Shown here: piece by piece, positions 48,804 through 60,505 of the stretch | How positions within the stretch are numbered: the stretch's first letter is position 1 | Layout: each line of letters starts with the position of its first letter | Notes under the pieces: model-generated | What the model was told of the DNA's origin: nothing | What the model saw: only the letters and a program-made list of their open reading frames with translations | Database searches by the model: none | Position numbers and translations under genes: made by a program | Assembly (NCBI GenBank): GCA_946122785.1 | Contig: CAMGYJ010000011.1 | Coordinates: 54,672,449 to 54,736,448 of the forward strand | Source of the DNA: Linum tenue | Lineage: Eukaryota; Streptophyta; Magnoliopsida; Malpighiales; Linaceae | Reading direction: 5' to 3' | Length of the DNA: 64,000 nt

Positions 48804-50084
48804 TCATAGAGAGTGGTACGAGATTTATAATTAACATTCTTTCAACAATCCGAGTCATTGTGATAATTTGTTTATAACATGCATGGTATTAAAAATTATT
48901 TGTCTTTCGTGTTTAAATATTTACGACCGTCAATATTAATCGATGTATTAAAACATCTTATATTGCGGACCTAGTGTAAACCTCAGCCCAATTCTAATAA
49001 CAAAGGCAGCTAATTGCAGTGTTGAATGGTGATGATGGTCAAATGGATTTGGTAGTACGTACGATATCAAAGTATAATTAGAATATTAGTAAGCTAGTTA
49101 ATTAGTCATTTGCAGTAGGAAGAAAATAATGAGCACCTCTTTCTTGTAAATCAAGCAAATTCCGTACCTATCCAGTTTTGAACAATCAAGTATATTAGTC
49201 TGTTTTGTTTGGTGGTTTTCTAAAATGTTATTCCCTAAAACTATGATTGAGGACAGGATAATAATAAATGCGTGGTCCTAAATCCTAATTAGATGAATTT
49301 GAATTTATGTGATATATGGCATGTTTTTTTATTAATAGCAAAGTGAATTTTATTTTTATGAGAACTATTTAACCAAAAAATTACAAAAGGTGAATTTTGG
49401 GAAATGGCTAATATATATCATTTTGAGAATATACTTCCTTATTTTAAAGGAAAAAGGTCTAAACGGAATTTTTTTAATGATGTAACTTTTATCGATTAGT
49501 GAGGTCCACCGTCCACCAGTTTTCATAGCTATTTTTCCAAATTCAAAAGAATGTATGTGATCCTTTATATAATAACGGTGATTTTAGTTTTTCCAATATT
49601 TAACAAATAAAATGTAATTTTATTCTATTGAAAGAAGTTTATACAAGAAAGTCATTAGAAATACATGAAAAATAACTCCACAATCACAATCATGTATGCA
49701 GGGAGAGAATTTGATGTTGAATAGTAAGATGCCTTTAAGAGGTTTTGTTGCTCGAAAGGTTGTGTCTCCAAATCAACAATTTTCTCAATGCTTTAAGTAT
49801 AAGGCATAGGTGCAAATTCGAGATCTATTGATCCTTCGTTTTATGGGGATATGCAAGAGAATGACTATATTCATTCACCAGATTCTTCAAAAAACTCGAG
49901 CTATTGGAACAAATCAATCGGTTACCATCTAAGCATAAAGTATATATATACGATAGATTTTTGCAAACTTAAGTACACAATAACAGTATTATAAAGATAG
50001 CAAAAATGAATCTTGCTTTTGTTCCCTAAAGATTGCAGCAACACTCAATGACTCGATTAACTTGACAGGAAGGAAAGAACCATC
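48804..50084. other. AT-rich intergenic DNA
   Basis: No coding frame, RNA gene or repeat boundary recognised. It ends at the target site ATACC of the LTR retrotransposon. Confidence 0.5.
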
Positions 50085-50089
50085 ATACC

Positions 50090-50678
50090 TGTTGGGCATG
50101 TGACTCGGGCTTAATCGCCAAGGCAAGACGCGCTGAGATAGGGCGCGCACGAGGGTCTAAAGCGCGCACGAAGGCTTGTAGGCGCGCGAGTAGAGAGAAA
50201 TGACGCGCGCGTACTCAGAGTCCTCCACAAGCTGCGCGCGAGTGGAAAGGGGTGAAGGCGCGGGAGCCCCGACGCGTCGCGAGCCACAAAGCCGCAAGAA
50301 GCCTCCCTCGCACACTTCCCAAGGGCCGGCCGCATTGGGATCAGAGACATAGTCGTAGGTACACCCCAGACAGGTCCTAGGTAGGGGGATGGCCTAAATC
50401 CCTGACATGTCAATGGTCACATCAGGGGTCAAAGTCCCATCATGTAATCCACCCGTTCACCCACCTCCATGTAGCCTATAAATATGGCATTTACTCCGGT
50501 GGGTGAAGGGGATCGCATTTTTCACCATTCTCTCTCTACAAGATCTACTTCTCTTTCTAGTCTCTCTCTCACTCACTCTCTCTGATTCTGATTCCTCCGA
50601 TCAAACCCGACTCTCACGTTTCTTCTCGACCCAAACTCTCATTCGAACCTCACTCCTACACTCAGTTAGGTTCAAACA
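50090..50678 (+). repeat. 5' LTR
   Basis: Starts TGTTGGGCATGTG and ends AAACA (TG...CA termini). A TATAAATA box at 50477-50484 marks the likely promoter of the genomic RNA, with CT-rich leader sequence after it. It matches the 3' LTR at 59917-60505 throughout by eye. Confidence 0.95.
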
Positions 50679-50680
50679 AT

Positions 50681-50698
50681 TGGCGCCCACCGTGGGGC
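50681..50698 (+). other. Primer-binding site, tRNA-Lys type
   Basis: TGGCGCCCACCGTGGGGC lies 2 nt after the 5' LTR. Its complement GCCCCACGGTGGGCGCCA matches the 3' end, with CCA, of plant tRNA-Lys(CUU) as I remember it, over 18 nt. Confidence 0.8.
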
Positions 50699-50727
50699 CG
50701 AGAGGAAACGCTGAAAAAGACCCACCA

Positions 50728-53700
50728 ATGGCAGAGCGCAATCTCGAACAACCCGACCAAGCAACGCCGATCAAGGCGATGACTGACCCAAGGGCGTTCG
50801 CAGAAGCCAGCAACCTCAACGCGGTACTCATCGAGGAAGAAGAACCGGAGCTGACGCCCAAAGAAATGAGGGAGCTGTTGACGAAACAAAACAACGTCAT
50901 AGCCGACGTGCAGAGACAAATGAGCCAGGTAATCGCGCTCATGATGAGCAAGGAAGGCGCGCCAACGACGGACGCGACAGCGAGCGCGCCTCAACAAGCC
51001 TTGGGAGAAACTTCAGGGACAATCCTGTCGTCGCAACTCGCGCCAGCGGAACTTCCCGCACGCGGGACACAGGAAGTCGAACCACCGGGGCGGGCAGACC
51101 TCAGCTTCTTGGAGCAACACCTGACTCCGCAATACCGGCCCAACCCGCCCAAAAGGACCCTACACCAGCCATTGAGCGCGCAAATAATGGCAGAGAACCT
51201 AACTGGAGCGCCACCAACCCTCCCGACATACAACGGCACTACCGACCCGGAGGACCACGTGAGCACCTTCTGCCTGCGCATGCAACTCCAAACCAACTCC
51301 AACGCCGCGCTATGCAGAACCTTCCCCTCGACATTCACCGGGATATGCCTCGATTGGTACAACCGCCTCCCCAATGGAATCATCAACTCGTTTGAGGAGT
51401 TCATACTTCTGTTCACCACAAAATTCGCGTCCCAGAAGCGACGCCCCCTCCACCTCAAGGCCCTGATAGATGTCAGGCAAAAAGACGGAGAAAGCCTGAG
51501 GGCTTTCTACGCCAGATGGTCCCGGGTAGCAATGTCCGTTCGCGACCTTACTCCCGAAACAGCCGCCCATCACCTCATGGAGGCAACCAACAATATGGAG
51601 CTCAAACGGGCCTTAGCAAAAAGGCCCGTCACGCTGTCGACGGAGTTGGAGATGAAGATCGAGAAGGCAATCACGCTGGAAGAAACCTTGGGGGCGGGAT
51701 CCGTCAGGCGCTTCGAACCGGCGAGAATGTCGCGAGAGGAACAGACGCGTCGACAACCTCCGACCCCAATCCCACGTGACCAACTACTACAGATGCACAG
51801 TGGTCCGAAGCGCAACCCCCCTCCCCCACCAGAGCAGGGACAGCGCGGGCGATCGCCAGACAGGCGCGTATCCAATGCCTACACGCCCCTCAATGACTCC
51901 GTGAGAAACGTGTTCCACGTCCTCCGCGAGAAAGGATACAAGCTTAACTGGCCTGCCCCGCTGAAGTCTCAACCCTACATGCGCGACCCGAGCAGGCATT
52001 GTGAATTCCACAGAGCAACGGGGCATAAGACAGAAGAATGCCGGGATTTACGGTACGAAATAGAGGGCCTCGTACGACGAGGGTTGCTAACTGAGTTCAT
52101 CCACGTGAAAAAGGAGCAAGTCGAAGCGCCGCAACAACCACCCCCACCCCCACAAGCCGATTACGACGATGACACAGGCGCGTATGTAGTGCGCAAAGAA
52201 ATCGGGGTGGTAACGGTCGAAGGAGATCGTCCCAAGAAGAAAACCAAGCGTGAGCGCGCAACGGAATGCGCGGCTGTCGACGCACCGCCAAAGTTCAATC
52301 TGAGCTTCGGCGACGCGGAGTTCCCACAAGGAATCCCGTCAGAGGAGCCACTCATCGTCACCGCGCTGATTGCCGCCTGCAAGACCCACCGTCTCCTGAT
52401 AGACGGGGGTAGTGCGGCCGACATCCTCTTCCAGAGTACCATCAACAAAATGGATATCGATCCGCGCCTAATCAGGCGCGCACACGGCAACTTAGTTGGT
52501 TTCTCCGGAACCAGAGTCCCGGTAATTGGAGTGGTCACCCTCCCAGTGGTTATGGGGGACCAGGAGCCCCGCGTCTCCAAGCAGATAGAGTTCACAATCG
52601 TCGATTGCGAATCGGCGCACAATGGCATCTTGGGCCGACCTTTCCTCGCGAAGTTCATGGCCCTCCCATCGACGTGTCACCAGAAGCTCAAGTTTCCAAC
52701 ACAGGGAGGAGTCGGGGAGGCGCGAGGAACGACTTGGGAAGACCGCGTTGGGGCGCGCCAAACCAACATCGTCGACACAAGAGCAGAAGAGCCCCGCCCG
52801 GAATCCATGGATTCCGATTTCGAGGTCGCGCTAGACCCTGCCGAGCCGACCAGGAAGATACGCATCTCCACTCACGTCAGCAGCAACGCAATCGAACCAC
52901 TCATAGCGCTGCTGAAGGAGTACAAGGAGCTCTTCGCGTGGTGCACAGAGGACATGCCAGGAGTGCCCAGGGAGGTAGCGCAGCATAGCCTCGCGGTCCC
53001 AGCCGGCGCCGAACCAAGGCAACAAGGGCGGAGAACGTTCACCGGGGACAAGCTGAAGGCGATAGAAGAGGAGGTTGCGCGCCTGTTAGCAGCCGGACTG
53101 ATCCGCCCCGTGAAGTACCCGAAGTGGCTGGCGAACGTGGTCTTGGTCAAAAAATCGTCAGGAGCCTGGCGGATGTGCGTCGACTACACCACAATCAACA
53201 AAGTATGCCCGGGAGACCCTTACCCCCTGCCGCGCATCGACCAGCTGATCGACGCGACCGCCGACCACGAGACGTTGTCCTTCCTCGACATGTTCTCAGG
53301 ATATCACCAAATCCAAATGTCCAAGGAAGATGAAGAAAAAACGGCTTTCATGACGCCTTTCGGGAACTTCTGCTTCGTAGGTATGCCGTTCGGGTTGAAA
53401 AACGCGGGCGCGACATACCAAAGAATGATCGACGCAGTTTTCTCGCAGCAAATTGGGCGGAACATCGAGGCGTATGTGGACGACCTCATCGTCAAAACCA
53501 AGGCGGGTAAGTCACACCTGGAGGACCTGCGCGAGACCTTCGAAGCCCTCCGCAAGCACAGCCTTCGCCTCAATCCACTCAAGTGCGTCTTTGGAGCAGA
53601 GGCGGGGAAATTTCTGGGGTTCATGATAACCAAGCGCGGCATAGAGGTCGATCTGAAGCAAATCACCGCGGTCCAACAACTACGAGCGCCGCGGAACGCA

Positions 53701-56013
53701 TTGGAAATCCAATCTCTGAACGGCAAGATAGCGGCACTGGGGAGGTTCATACCAAGGTCCGCTGACAAATGCGCGCCCTTCTTCCAGACACTCAAGAACG
53801 GGACGCGCTTCGCATGGTCCACGGAATGCGAAGCGGCCTTCCAGGAATTAAAGGCGTATCTTGTATCCCCCCCTGTACTGACCGCTCCCAAGCTTAATGA
53901 AAAACTTTTCTTGTATCTCGCCGTGTCAACAAGAGCCGTGAGCGCGGTTCTGATATCTAGGAGGGATGGCAGGACTGAGCAACCAGTGTATTACACCTCG
54001 CGCACTCTCGTTAGCGCGGAAACAAGATATTCCTCGATCGAGAAAGCTGCCCTGGCGTTAGTGAGCGCTTCGCAGAAACTGCGCCCGTACTTTCAAGCGC
54101 ACCAGGTCACCGTCCTGACCAACCTGCCACTAAAAAAGATTCTGACTTCAATGGAAGTGTCGGGGCGCATGGTCAAATGGGCGGTGGAGCTCTCGGAGTA
54201 CGATATTCAATACGCGCCGAGGCCAGCAATCAAGGCCCAAATCTTAGCGGACTTCATCGCGGAAGGGGTGACCCTCGAAACAACGCCGGAGGGCGTTTGG
54301 GAAGTCTATGTCGATGGAGCGGCAAGTAAGCATGGCGCCGGAGCAGGGGTTGTGGTGCGCACACCTGCCGGCGTAATGCACGAAATCGCAATCAGGTTCA
54401 GGGCGTTGAAGACAAACAACGCCGCGGAATACGAGGCCATCTTGGCAGGGATGACGGCCGCTCACGACCTCGGGGCACGAACGGTACGTATACTTTCCGA
54501 CTCCTCCCTGGCGGTCAATCAACTGAATGGTGCGTTCGACGCAAAGGAAGACACACTGGCGCATTACATGGAGCGCGTTAAGCAGAGGGCCACAACATTC
54601 GAGTCAGTAACGTATGCGCAGATACCAAGGGAGGAAAATGCGCACGCCGACGCATTATCCAAGCTAGCAACGGCTACAGACTTCGAGTCGACGCGTTTGG
54701 TGTCCGTCCAAAAAGAAGAAGATGAAACCTCCCCGGGGGTAGCAGTCAACACGACCCAGCTCGTGCCATACGAAGATTGGAGACACCCAATTATGAAGTA
54801 CCTCCAAGAGGGGGCGGTGCCAGAAGACCCCAAGCAAGCTTGGGCTCTAAGGCAAAAGGCAGCTCGTTGCACGCTCATTGAGGGAGAATTATACCGAAGG
54901 TCGTACTCGGGTGTATACCTCAAATGCATTGGGCAGGAGGAGGCGCGCGACCTAGTGCGTGAACTACACGAGGGGCTGTGCGCAATGCACGCGGGACCGC
55001 GCAGCATGGAACGTACCATCCTTTTGCATGGATACTACTGGCCGCGAGTCAAGAAAGATACGAAGAGCTATACAGACCAGTGCCATAAATGCCAAGTCAA
55101 CGCGCGCCAACACCATTTGCCGGCCACCGAGCTCCAGGGCAACTTAAGCCCATGGCCTTTTGCGCAATGGGGAGTTGATCTCTTGGGCCCCTTCCCAACG
55201 GCAAAAGGGAAGCGCAAATACATAATCGTGGCGGTCGATTACTTCACTAAGTGGATCGAGGCCGAGGCGCTGGCGTCCATAACGGCGCAGCAGGTAACAC
55301 GTTTCTTGCGCAACAACATTTTGTCGCGCTTCGGGGTTCCGAATGCACTCATCTTCGACCACGGGAAGCAATTCGATTGCGCAGAAGTAATGGACTTCTG
55401 CGACGAGGTGGGAATCATTGCAAGATTCGCGTCGGTCGCTTACCCTCAAGCCAACGGCCAAGCGGAGTCCTCCAATAAAGCGATCTTGCATGGCCTCCAC
55501 ACTCGCCTGAATGAAGCCAAGGGCAATTGGGCGGACGAACTCCACACAGTGCTATGGGCGCACCGCACCACGTACAAGGTGGCAACGGGCGAAACCCCCT
55601 TCGCTCTGACGTACGGCACTGACGCGGTGATTCCCATCGAGACAACGACGCCGACCTACCGAATCACCGGGTACAACGAAGAAGCAAACAACGAGGCGCG
55701 CCTACTAGAGCTCGAGTTGTCGCAGGAAAGGCGCGAGTTGGCAGCCATCAGGCTAGCCGCCATGAAAGAACAGGTAGCCAAGTACCATAACGCGAAGCTG
55801 GTCCCACACAAGTTGACCCTTGGCGACCAAGTGCTGCGGCGGAACTTCCGCCCTGACCCCAGGCACGGGAAGCTTGCCTCGACATGGGAAGGCCCTTACT
55901 TGATCCGCGAAGTGGTAGGCGCCAACACATTCAAACTCAGCGAGCTGGGGGGCAACAAGGTTCCAAGAACATGGAACGCGCAGAATCTAAGGAAATACCA
56001 CCGCGCCGGTTAA
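50728..56013 (+). CDS. Gag-Pol polyprotein of the Tat element
   Basis: A 1761-aa single-frame polyprotein without stop or frameshift. Order by approximate residue: capsid/Gag (CLDWYNRLP, about 206), Cys/His knuckle-like CEFHRATGHKTEEC (about 425-438), aspartic protease (LLIDGGSAAD, about 558), reverse transcriptase (about 795-1000; FLDMFSGYHQI and YVDD at about 916), RNase H (about 1050-1175), a second RNase H (YVDGAASKHGAGAG, about 1193), and integrase with HHCC zinc finger (about 1418-1458) and DDE core (GVDLLGPF, FDHGKQF, QAESSNKA). The frame is open from 50503 inside the LTR, but I start at MAERNLEQ after the primer site. Gag and Pol share one frame, so proteolysis rather than frameshifting would separate them. 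Confidence 0.93.
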   Translation: MAERNLEQPDQATPIKAMTDPRAFAEASNLNAVLIEEEEPELTPKEMRELLTKQNNVIADVQRQMSQVIALMMSKEGAPTTDATASAPQQALGETSGTILSSQLAPAELPARGTQEVEPPGRADLSFLEQHLTPQYRPNPPKRTLHQPLSAQIMAENLTGAPPTLPTYNGTTDPEDHVSTFCLRMQLQTNSNAALCRTFPSTFTGICLDWYNRLPNGIINSFEEFILLFTTKFASQKRRPLHLKALIDVRQKDGESLRAFYARWSRVAMSVRDLTPETAAHHLMEATNNMELKRALAKRPVTLSTELEMKIEKAITLEETLGAGSVRRFEPARMSREEQTRRQPPTPIPRDQLLQMHSGPKRNPPPPPEQGQRGRSPDRRVSNAYTPLNDSVRNVFHVLREKGYKLNWPAPLKSQPYMRDPSRHCEFHRATGHKTEECRDLRYEIEGLVRRGLLTEFIHVKKEQVEAPQQPPPPPQADYDDDTGAYVVRKEIGVVTVEGDRPKKKTKRERATECAAVDAPPKFNLSFGDAEFPQGIPSEEPLIVTALIAACKTHRLLIDGGSAADILFQSTINKMDIDPRLIRRAHGNLVGFSGTRVPVIGVVTLPVVMGDQEPRVSKQIEFTIVDCESAHNGILGRPFLAKFMALPSTCHQKLKFPTQGGVGEARGTTWEDRVGARQTNIVDTRAEEPRPESMDSDFEVALDPAEPTRKIRISTHVSSNAIEPLIALLKEYKELFAWCTEDMPGVPREVAQHSLAVPAGAEPRQQGRRTFTGDKLKAIEEEVARLLAAGLIRPVKYPKWLANVVLVKKSSGAWRMCVDYTTINKVCPGDPYPLPRIDQLIDATADHETLSFLDMFSGYHQIQMSKEDEEKTAFMTPFGNFCFVGMPFGLKNAGATYQRMIDAVFSQQIGRNIEAYVDDLIVKTKAGKSHLEDLRETFEALRKHSLRLNPLKCVFGAEAGKFLGFMITKRGIEVDLKQITAVQQLRAPRNALEIQSLNGKIAALGRFIPRSADKCAPFFQTLKNGTRFAWSTECEAAFQELKAYLVSPPVLTAPKLNEKLFLYLAVSTRAVSAVLISRRDGRTEQPVYYTSRTLVSAETRYSSIEKAALALVSASQKLRPYFQAHQVTVLTNLPLKKILTSMEVSGRMVKWAVELSEYDIQYAPRPAIKAQILADFIAEGVTLETTPEGVWEVYVDGAASKHGAGAGVVVRTPAGVMHEIAIRFRALKTNNAAEYEAILAGMTAAHDLGARTVRILSDSSLAVNQLNGAFDAKEDTLAHYMERVKQRATTFESVTYAQIPREENAHADALSKLATATDFESTRLVSVQKEEDETSPGVAVNTTQLVPYEDWRHPIMKYLQEGAVPEDPKQAWALRQKAARCTLIEGELYRRSYSGVYLKCIGQEEARDLVRELHEGLCAMHAGPRSMERTILLHGYYWPRVKKDTKSYTDQCHKCQVNARQHHLPATELQGNLSPWPFAQWGVDLLGPFPTAKGKRKYIIVAVDYFTKWIEAEALASITAQQVTRFLRNNILSRFGVPNALIFDHGKQFDCAEVMDFCDEVGIIARFASVAYPQANGQAESSNKAILHGLHTRLNEAKGNWADELHTVLWAHRTTYKVATGETPFALTYGTDAVIPIETTTPTYRITGYNEEANNEARLLELELSQERRELAAIRLAAMKEQVAKYHNAKLVPHKLTLGDQVLRRNFRPDPRHGKLASTWEGPYLIREVVGANTFKLSELGGNKVPRTWNAQNLRKYHRAG

Positions 56014-56063
56014 CGTGTACCACGTTTGTAATAGCGCATTAGCGCAATAAATAAAAAGACATG

Positions 56064-56430
56064 GTTCCACGGAACAAAACTTAGCAATAGTCCAGCACTA
56101 TTCGCGCCCAATCAGTTCGAAAGAACAAAAAATTAGTATGAGTCCAGCACTCTGCGCCCAGTTCCACGGAACAAAACTTAGCAATAGTCCAGCACTATTC
56201 GCGCCCAATCAGTTCGAAAGAACAAAAAATTAGTATGAGTCCAGCACTCTGCGCCCAGTTCCACGGAACAAAACTTAGCAATAGTCCAGCACTATTCGCG
56301 CCCAATCAGTTCGAAAGAACAAAAAATTAGTATGAGTCCAGCACTCTGCGCTCAGTTCCACGGAACAAAACTTAGCGGTAGTCCAGCACTATCCGCGCCC
56401 AACCAGTTCAAAAGAACAAGAACCGAACCC
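56064..56430 (+). repeat. 97-bp tandem repeat in the 3' region of the Tat element
   Basis: Units start GTTCCACGGAACAAAACTTA at 56064, 56161, 56258 and 56355. The first three are nearly identical and the fourth is partial and diverged. Each unit holds an inverted GTTCCACGGAAC and two AGTCCAGCACT words. Position between pol and the 3' LTR is typical for Tat elements, whose repeats can seed satellites. Confidence 0.9.
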
Positions 56431-56713
56431 GGCACCACTCACGCTCACGGTGTTATGCGCGCCCACATGGGTCCGCGCAGCAGCAGTTATCAAAATTCTA
56501 CCACCATTTGCGCCCAAGGAGTTATCAAAAAAAAGAAGGAAAAAGAGAAAACCGAAAGACATATAGCAACATCTAAGGGGCAAGATCGTAAGGCGAACAT
56601 GAGGTGCATTTGGATTACTTCATAAGGGAATAAAATAAAAGCAATATCAACGCGCACAGCGCCGCAAGAAACAGTTAAACAGTGAACAGCGATAGTAACA
56701 CACGCAAAACAAC

Positions 56714-59337
56714 CTACGAATCTCCTCCCTCATCAGTGCGGGACGGCGCCACGACAGTCTGCTCATCACCCCTGGTGCCTCCGGAGCCCTCCTTTCCCGC
56801 GCTCTCATCATCCGCGCTCTCTTCCTCCTCCTCGTCATCCTCGGGCTCCGACTCGGACATGGACTTCTTCTGACTTATCCACATCTTCACGTGCTCGACC
56901 ATAGCGCGAGTGTCCCAACTGAGACCGGGGTTCTCAGGGCGGACTTTCTTCCCAACCGCGATCACGGCCTTCGTCATGGCGTCCGCCATAATCCTTCCAA
57001 AAGGAGGGGACGACTTATACTGACGAATCGCCGCGACCTGGGCCTCGCGCACGGCCTCAGCCTTCGCCACGCCATGAAGTCGGACCAAGTCCTCCTTCTC
57101 CTTCTGGAAGCCCTCGCGGACCTCCTTCAACTTTCCTTCGTAGTCTTCCGCCAACATCTTCCTCTCTTCAGCAAACTGAGCCTGCAGCTGCGCCCTGATG
57201 GCGTCGCGCTCCTCAGCTCGGACGCGCTCCTTCGCAGTCTCGACAGCAGTCTCAAGGCGGCTCTGCCACACGCCCAACTCCGTCAAGGCCTTGTTGGCCT
57301 CGTTGGTGGCTACCTCGGCACGGGTCTCCGCGCCAGCGAGCTTCCCTTCCAACTGCACAATGCGAGACTCGCCCGCCTTCAATCTTGTGCGAGCGGAAGT
57401 GCGGTCCTGCTGAGCGCGGAAGGTTGCCAGCAAACCCTACACGAACAGCACCCAGCAACTTAGAAAAAACGGGGAGTCAATGACGAAAGAAAAACAAAAA
57501 GATTGTATGCCAGAACAGAACCTTACCGCCCAATGAATTTGAGCCAAGTCCAGCAAAGGATCCGACGTCTCGAACCGCGGAGGGACGCTCAGCACGGGTC
57601 CAACCGCCCGCAGAGCAGCCTGCGCGGTTTGACTATTACACGCAGCGCCAGTATGCAGCCGCACGTTGCGGTAATAATCAACCCCGGGGACGCCTCCCAA
57701 CATGTCGGAGAGCTTCCGCTGCCCACTAGCCCCAGAGCCGCTAGGAGCCATCACCGTTTCTGGGCGGGGGGAGTTATCCACCTGCCCCGCCGGATCGGCA
57801 ACGACCAAAGGCTGCTGGCGCGCCTCCTGCACGCGCGTCTCCGGCACTGACGTGATCCGCTCCTTCGGGTCCATAACCCGCGCAGCCTTCTGCGGGTGCC
57901 CACCAGCCGGCTCCTTCTCCGACGCCGATTCCTTTCGCTTCCCGCCACTCGCGGGAGCACTGCTGGGTTGCCCTCGGTCCTTCCTCTTAGAACCACCAGC
58001 TGGCGCATTACTACTCTGCGCCCCCTCCTTCTGCTTCTTCTTCCCCTTCCGCGATGCGCGAGGCGCCCTCGCAACATTGTCCACCGACATCATGCTCGCG
58101 AGGTCGGCAAAATCGACGCCTGCAACAAAATATCGTAAGAAACCTGTTAATTATGACAGAATACAAAGGGAAAAGAAAATAACTAACCATCAGCAAAAAG
58201 CTCTTGCAAGATGGCCTCGCGAACTCCGCGCGTGTAAAGATTCATCTTCTGATTCAAACAGGCTTGATATTCCCGATCAAGCCCATCATACGAGTCAACG
58301 CGCGACTCGAACTTCTTAGTACAACCCTTCTTCCACACCGTGGGCTCATCCACGCGCTCACTCGCCCACTCCCCCGCCACTGGCTTGACGTAGAAGAAGC
58401 GCTCAAACCATGTCTTCTTCAGCTTGGGAGAACCATACACGAACCCGTCAGGCCTGTTATCGCGCCGCTTTATGGACAGGCAGTCGCTTGTCTTACTGGG
58501 CTCCTTGATCTTGTAGAACTGGCGGAACAGCCCATACGTGGGCTGGATGTTGAGCCGCTTACAGGCAAGGCGCAGACACGAGACGTGCATAATAATAGAG
58601 GGGGAAAGGCGTCCAACTGAGCAGTCGAGACGCCTGTATAAGGCGCACAACAATGGGTCGATGGGAAACTTGAAGCCCATCACCCAGTACTCAGTATAAA
58701 CCCCGAACCACCCTGGGGGGCAATTGCCAACCGTGCTCCTAACGGAAGGCACCGCGTACTCCCAATGCGGAGGCAAGCCCAACCCGCGCACAATATCCTC
58801 GACGTCTTCGCGCGTGTAAATCGAAGAATGGTCAGGCCCCCGCAGCAAGTTATCATGCGGAGCCGGCTGATCGCCCCACATCTCTGCCCAATCCAAGACG
58901 GTGTAGACCGCGTCCACGCAGCTGGGACCAAGGCGGCTCATTGCCTCGGTCACGCGCACCATGTTGACGGGCTCAGCGATGATCGGCGCGGACTGTGTAT
59001 CGGAATCTTCGCGCTCGGCCGCGCCCGCAGTACCAGCTCCCCCGGACCCCCCGTCGCGCCCGCGTCGGATTATTAAGACGCCCTGGGCCCGGGTACTCGG
59101 ACCGGTATCTCCATCTACCTCTACCTCTGTCTCTTCAAGGAGAAAATCGGAATCCGAGTCGACTCGCCCCGACGGCGTCGACGGAACCCCGCCGTCCCCG
59201 GACACACCACCGTCCTCATCGCCGGAGTTCGCCAATTCCAGCGACGGATCAGAAGAAACACGTGAAAGGGGGGAAACATTACCTTCTTCGTCGTGTACGA
59301 TCTCAACCTCGCCGGCGTTGGTGTTGATGTTGTCCAT
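56714..59337 (-). CDS. Antisense gene of the Tat element (Transposase_28-like, coiled coil)
   Basis: A spliced gene running against gag-pol, predicted 821 aa. Exons on the minus strand: 59337-58188, 58119-57527 and 57436-56714. Donors (GTTAGT, GTAAGG) and acceptors (TTGCAG, GTGTAG) keep the frame. The N-terminal 100 residues are acidic. Then comes a domain with PPGWFGVYTEYWVMGFKFPI, LYRRLDCSVGRLSPSIIMHV and FRQFYKIKE, which I recognise as the plant 'putative gypsy-type transposon' family (PF04195). The middle is Lys/Ser-rich and may be nuclear-targeting. The third exon is a long Glu/Arg/Ala coiled coil ending in an acidic tail. TATAAGTA on the minus strand at 59495-59502 may be its promoter. 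Its role is unknown; comparable antisense frames are known in Grande-like elements. Confidence 0.78.
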
Positions 59338-59494
59338 GATAGCAAGAAACAGCAACAAGAACAAGGATCGAAGGCTCAAGATTGTAAAAGAAGAAGAAGA
59401 ATTACGGCGATGAACCAGAGCACGAGAGAGAACAGAGCAGAATTCAGATGTGAAGAATGAAGCAGAATGAATCCCAACCCACACAACGGGTCGA

Positions 59495-59502
59495 TACTTA
59501 TA
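59495..59502 (-). promoter_or_regulatory. Candidate TATA box of the antisense gene
   Basis: TATAAGTA on the minus strand, about 160 bp before the chosen ATG of the antisense gene and outside the LTR. It would make the gene independent of the LTR promoter. Inferred from position only. Confidence 0.45.
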
Positions 59503-59916
59503 ATTATTAGAGGGAAGTTGAAGGGTTAAAGTAACCTCGAAAATCGCAACCGTCAGACGTTTCGAATTTCGAAATTCGCCCGCCCAAACGGACGAACCAG
59601 GTAAGGACACGTGGACACCTATTCGGAGTAGGCTCTAGCCGCTGACATAACTAGTTACGCACAGCGCCTGGGGGGCATGGCACACCCGCGAGGAAAAAGA
59701 AAAAAAAAATCCCGCGAAGATCGCGCACGCATCTCAAGTGAATCAGAATCCCACGACCGGCGCGCACTATCAGACGACTACAACTGATATCCTAACGCGG
59801 CTACGGAACGGCCAGGCGCGCACAAAGAATCCCAAGAACCGCGCCCCGGGCCCGAGTCAATCAAGCAAAGACCTAAACAGAGGGCGTCCTCAGAACACCC
59901 TCTGATGGGGGGCAAT

Positions 59917-60505
59917 TGTTGGGCATGTGACTCGGGCTTAATCGCCAAGGCAAGACGCGCTGAGATAGGGCGCGCACGAGGGTCTAAAGCGCGCACGAAG
60001 GCTTGTAGGCGCGCGAGTAGAGAGAAATGACGCGCGCGTACTCAGAGTCCTCCACAAGCTGCGCGCGAGTGGAAAGGGGTGAAGGCGCGGGAGCCCCGAC
60101 GCGTCGCGAGCCACAAAGCCGCAAGAAGCCTCCCTCGCACACTTCCCAAGGGCCGGCCGCATTGGGATCAGAGACATAGTCGTAGGTACACCCCAGACAG
60201 GTCCTAGGTAGGGGGATGGCCTAAATCCCTGACATGTCAATGGTCACATCAGGGGTCAAAGTCCCATCATGTAATCCACCCGTTCACCCACCTCCATGTA
60301 GCCTATAAATATGGCATTTACTCCGGTGGGTGAAGGGGATCGCATTTTTCACCATTCTCTCTCTACAAGATCTACTTCTCTTTCTAGTCTCTCTCTCACT
60401 CACTCTCTCTGATTCTGATTCCTCCGATCAAACCCGACTCTCACGTTTCTTCTCGACCCAAACTCTCATTCGAACCTCACTCCTACACTCAGTTAGGTTC
60501 AAACA
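59917..60505 (+). repeat. 3' LTR
   Basis: 589 bp, matching the 5' LTR at every position I compared, and followed by the target duplication ATACC. It is preceded by the polypurine tract at about 59904-59915. Confidence 0.95.

Noticed and set aside
50111..50413. 100-codon minus-strand frame in each LTR (also 59938-60240)
   Set aside because: Identical only because the LTRs are identical. No domain and no support for translation.
50503..50727. Upstream in-frame ATG of gag inside the 5' LTR
   Set aside because: It would require translation through the LTR leader and the primer-binding site. The first ATG after the primer site at 50728 is the normal Gag start for such elements.
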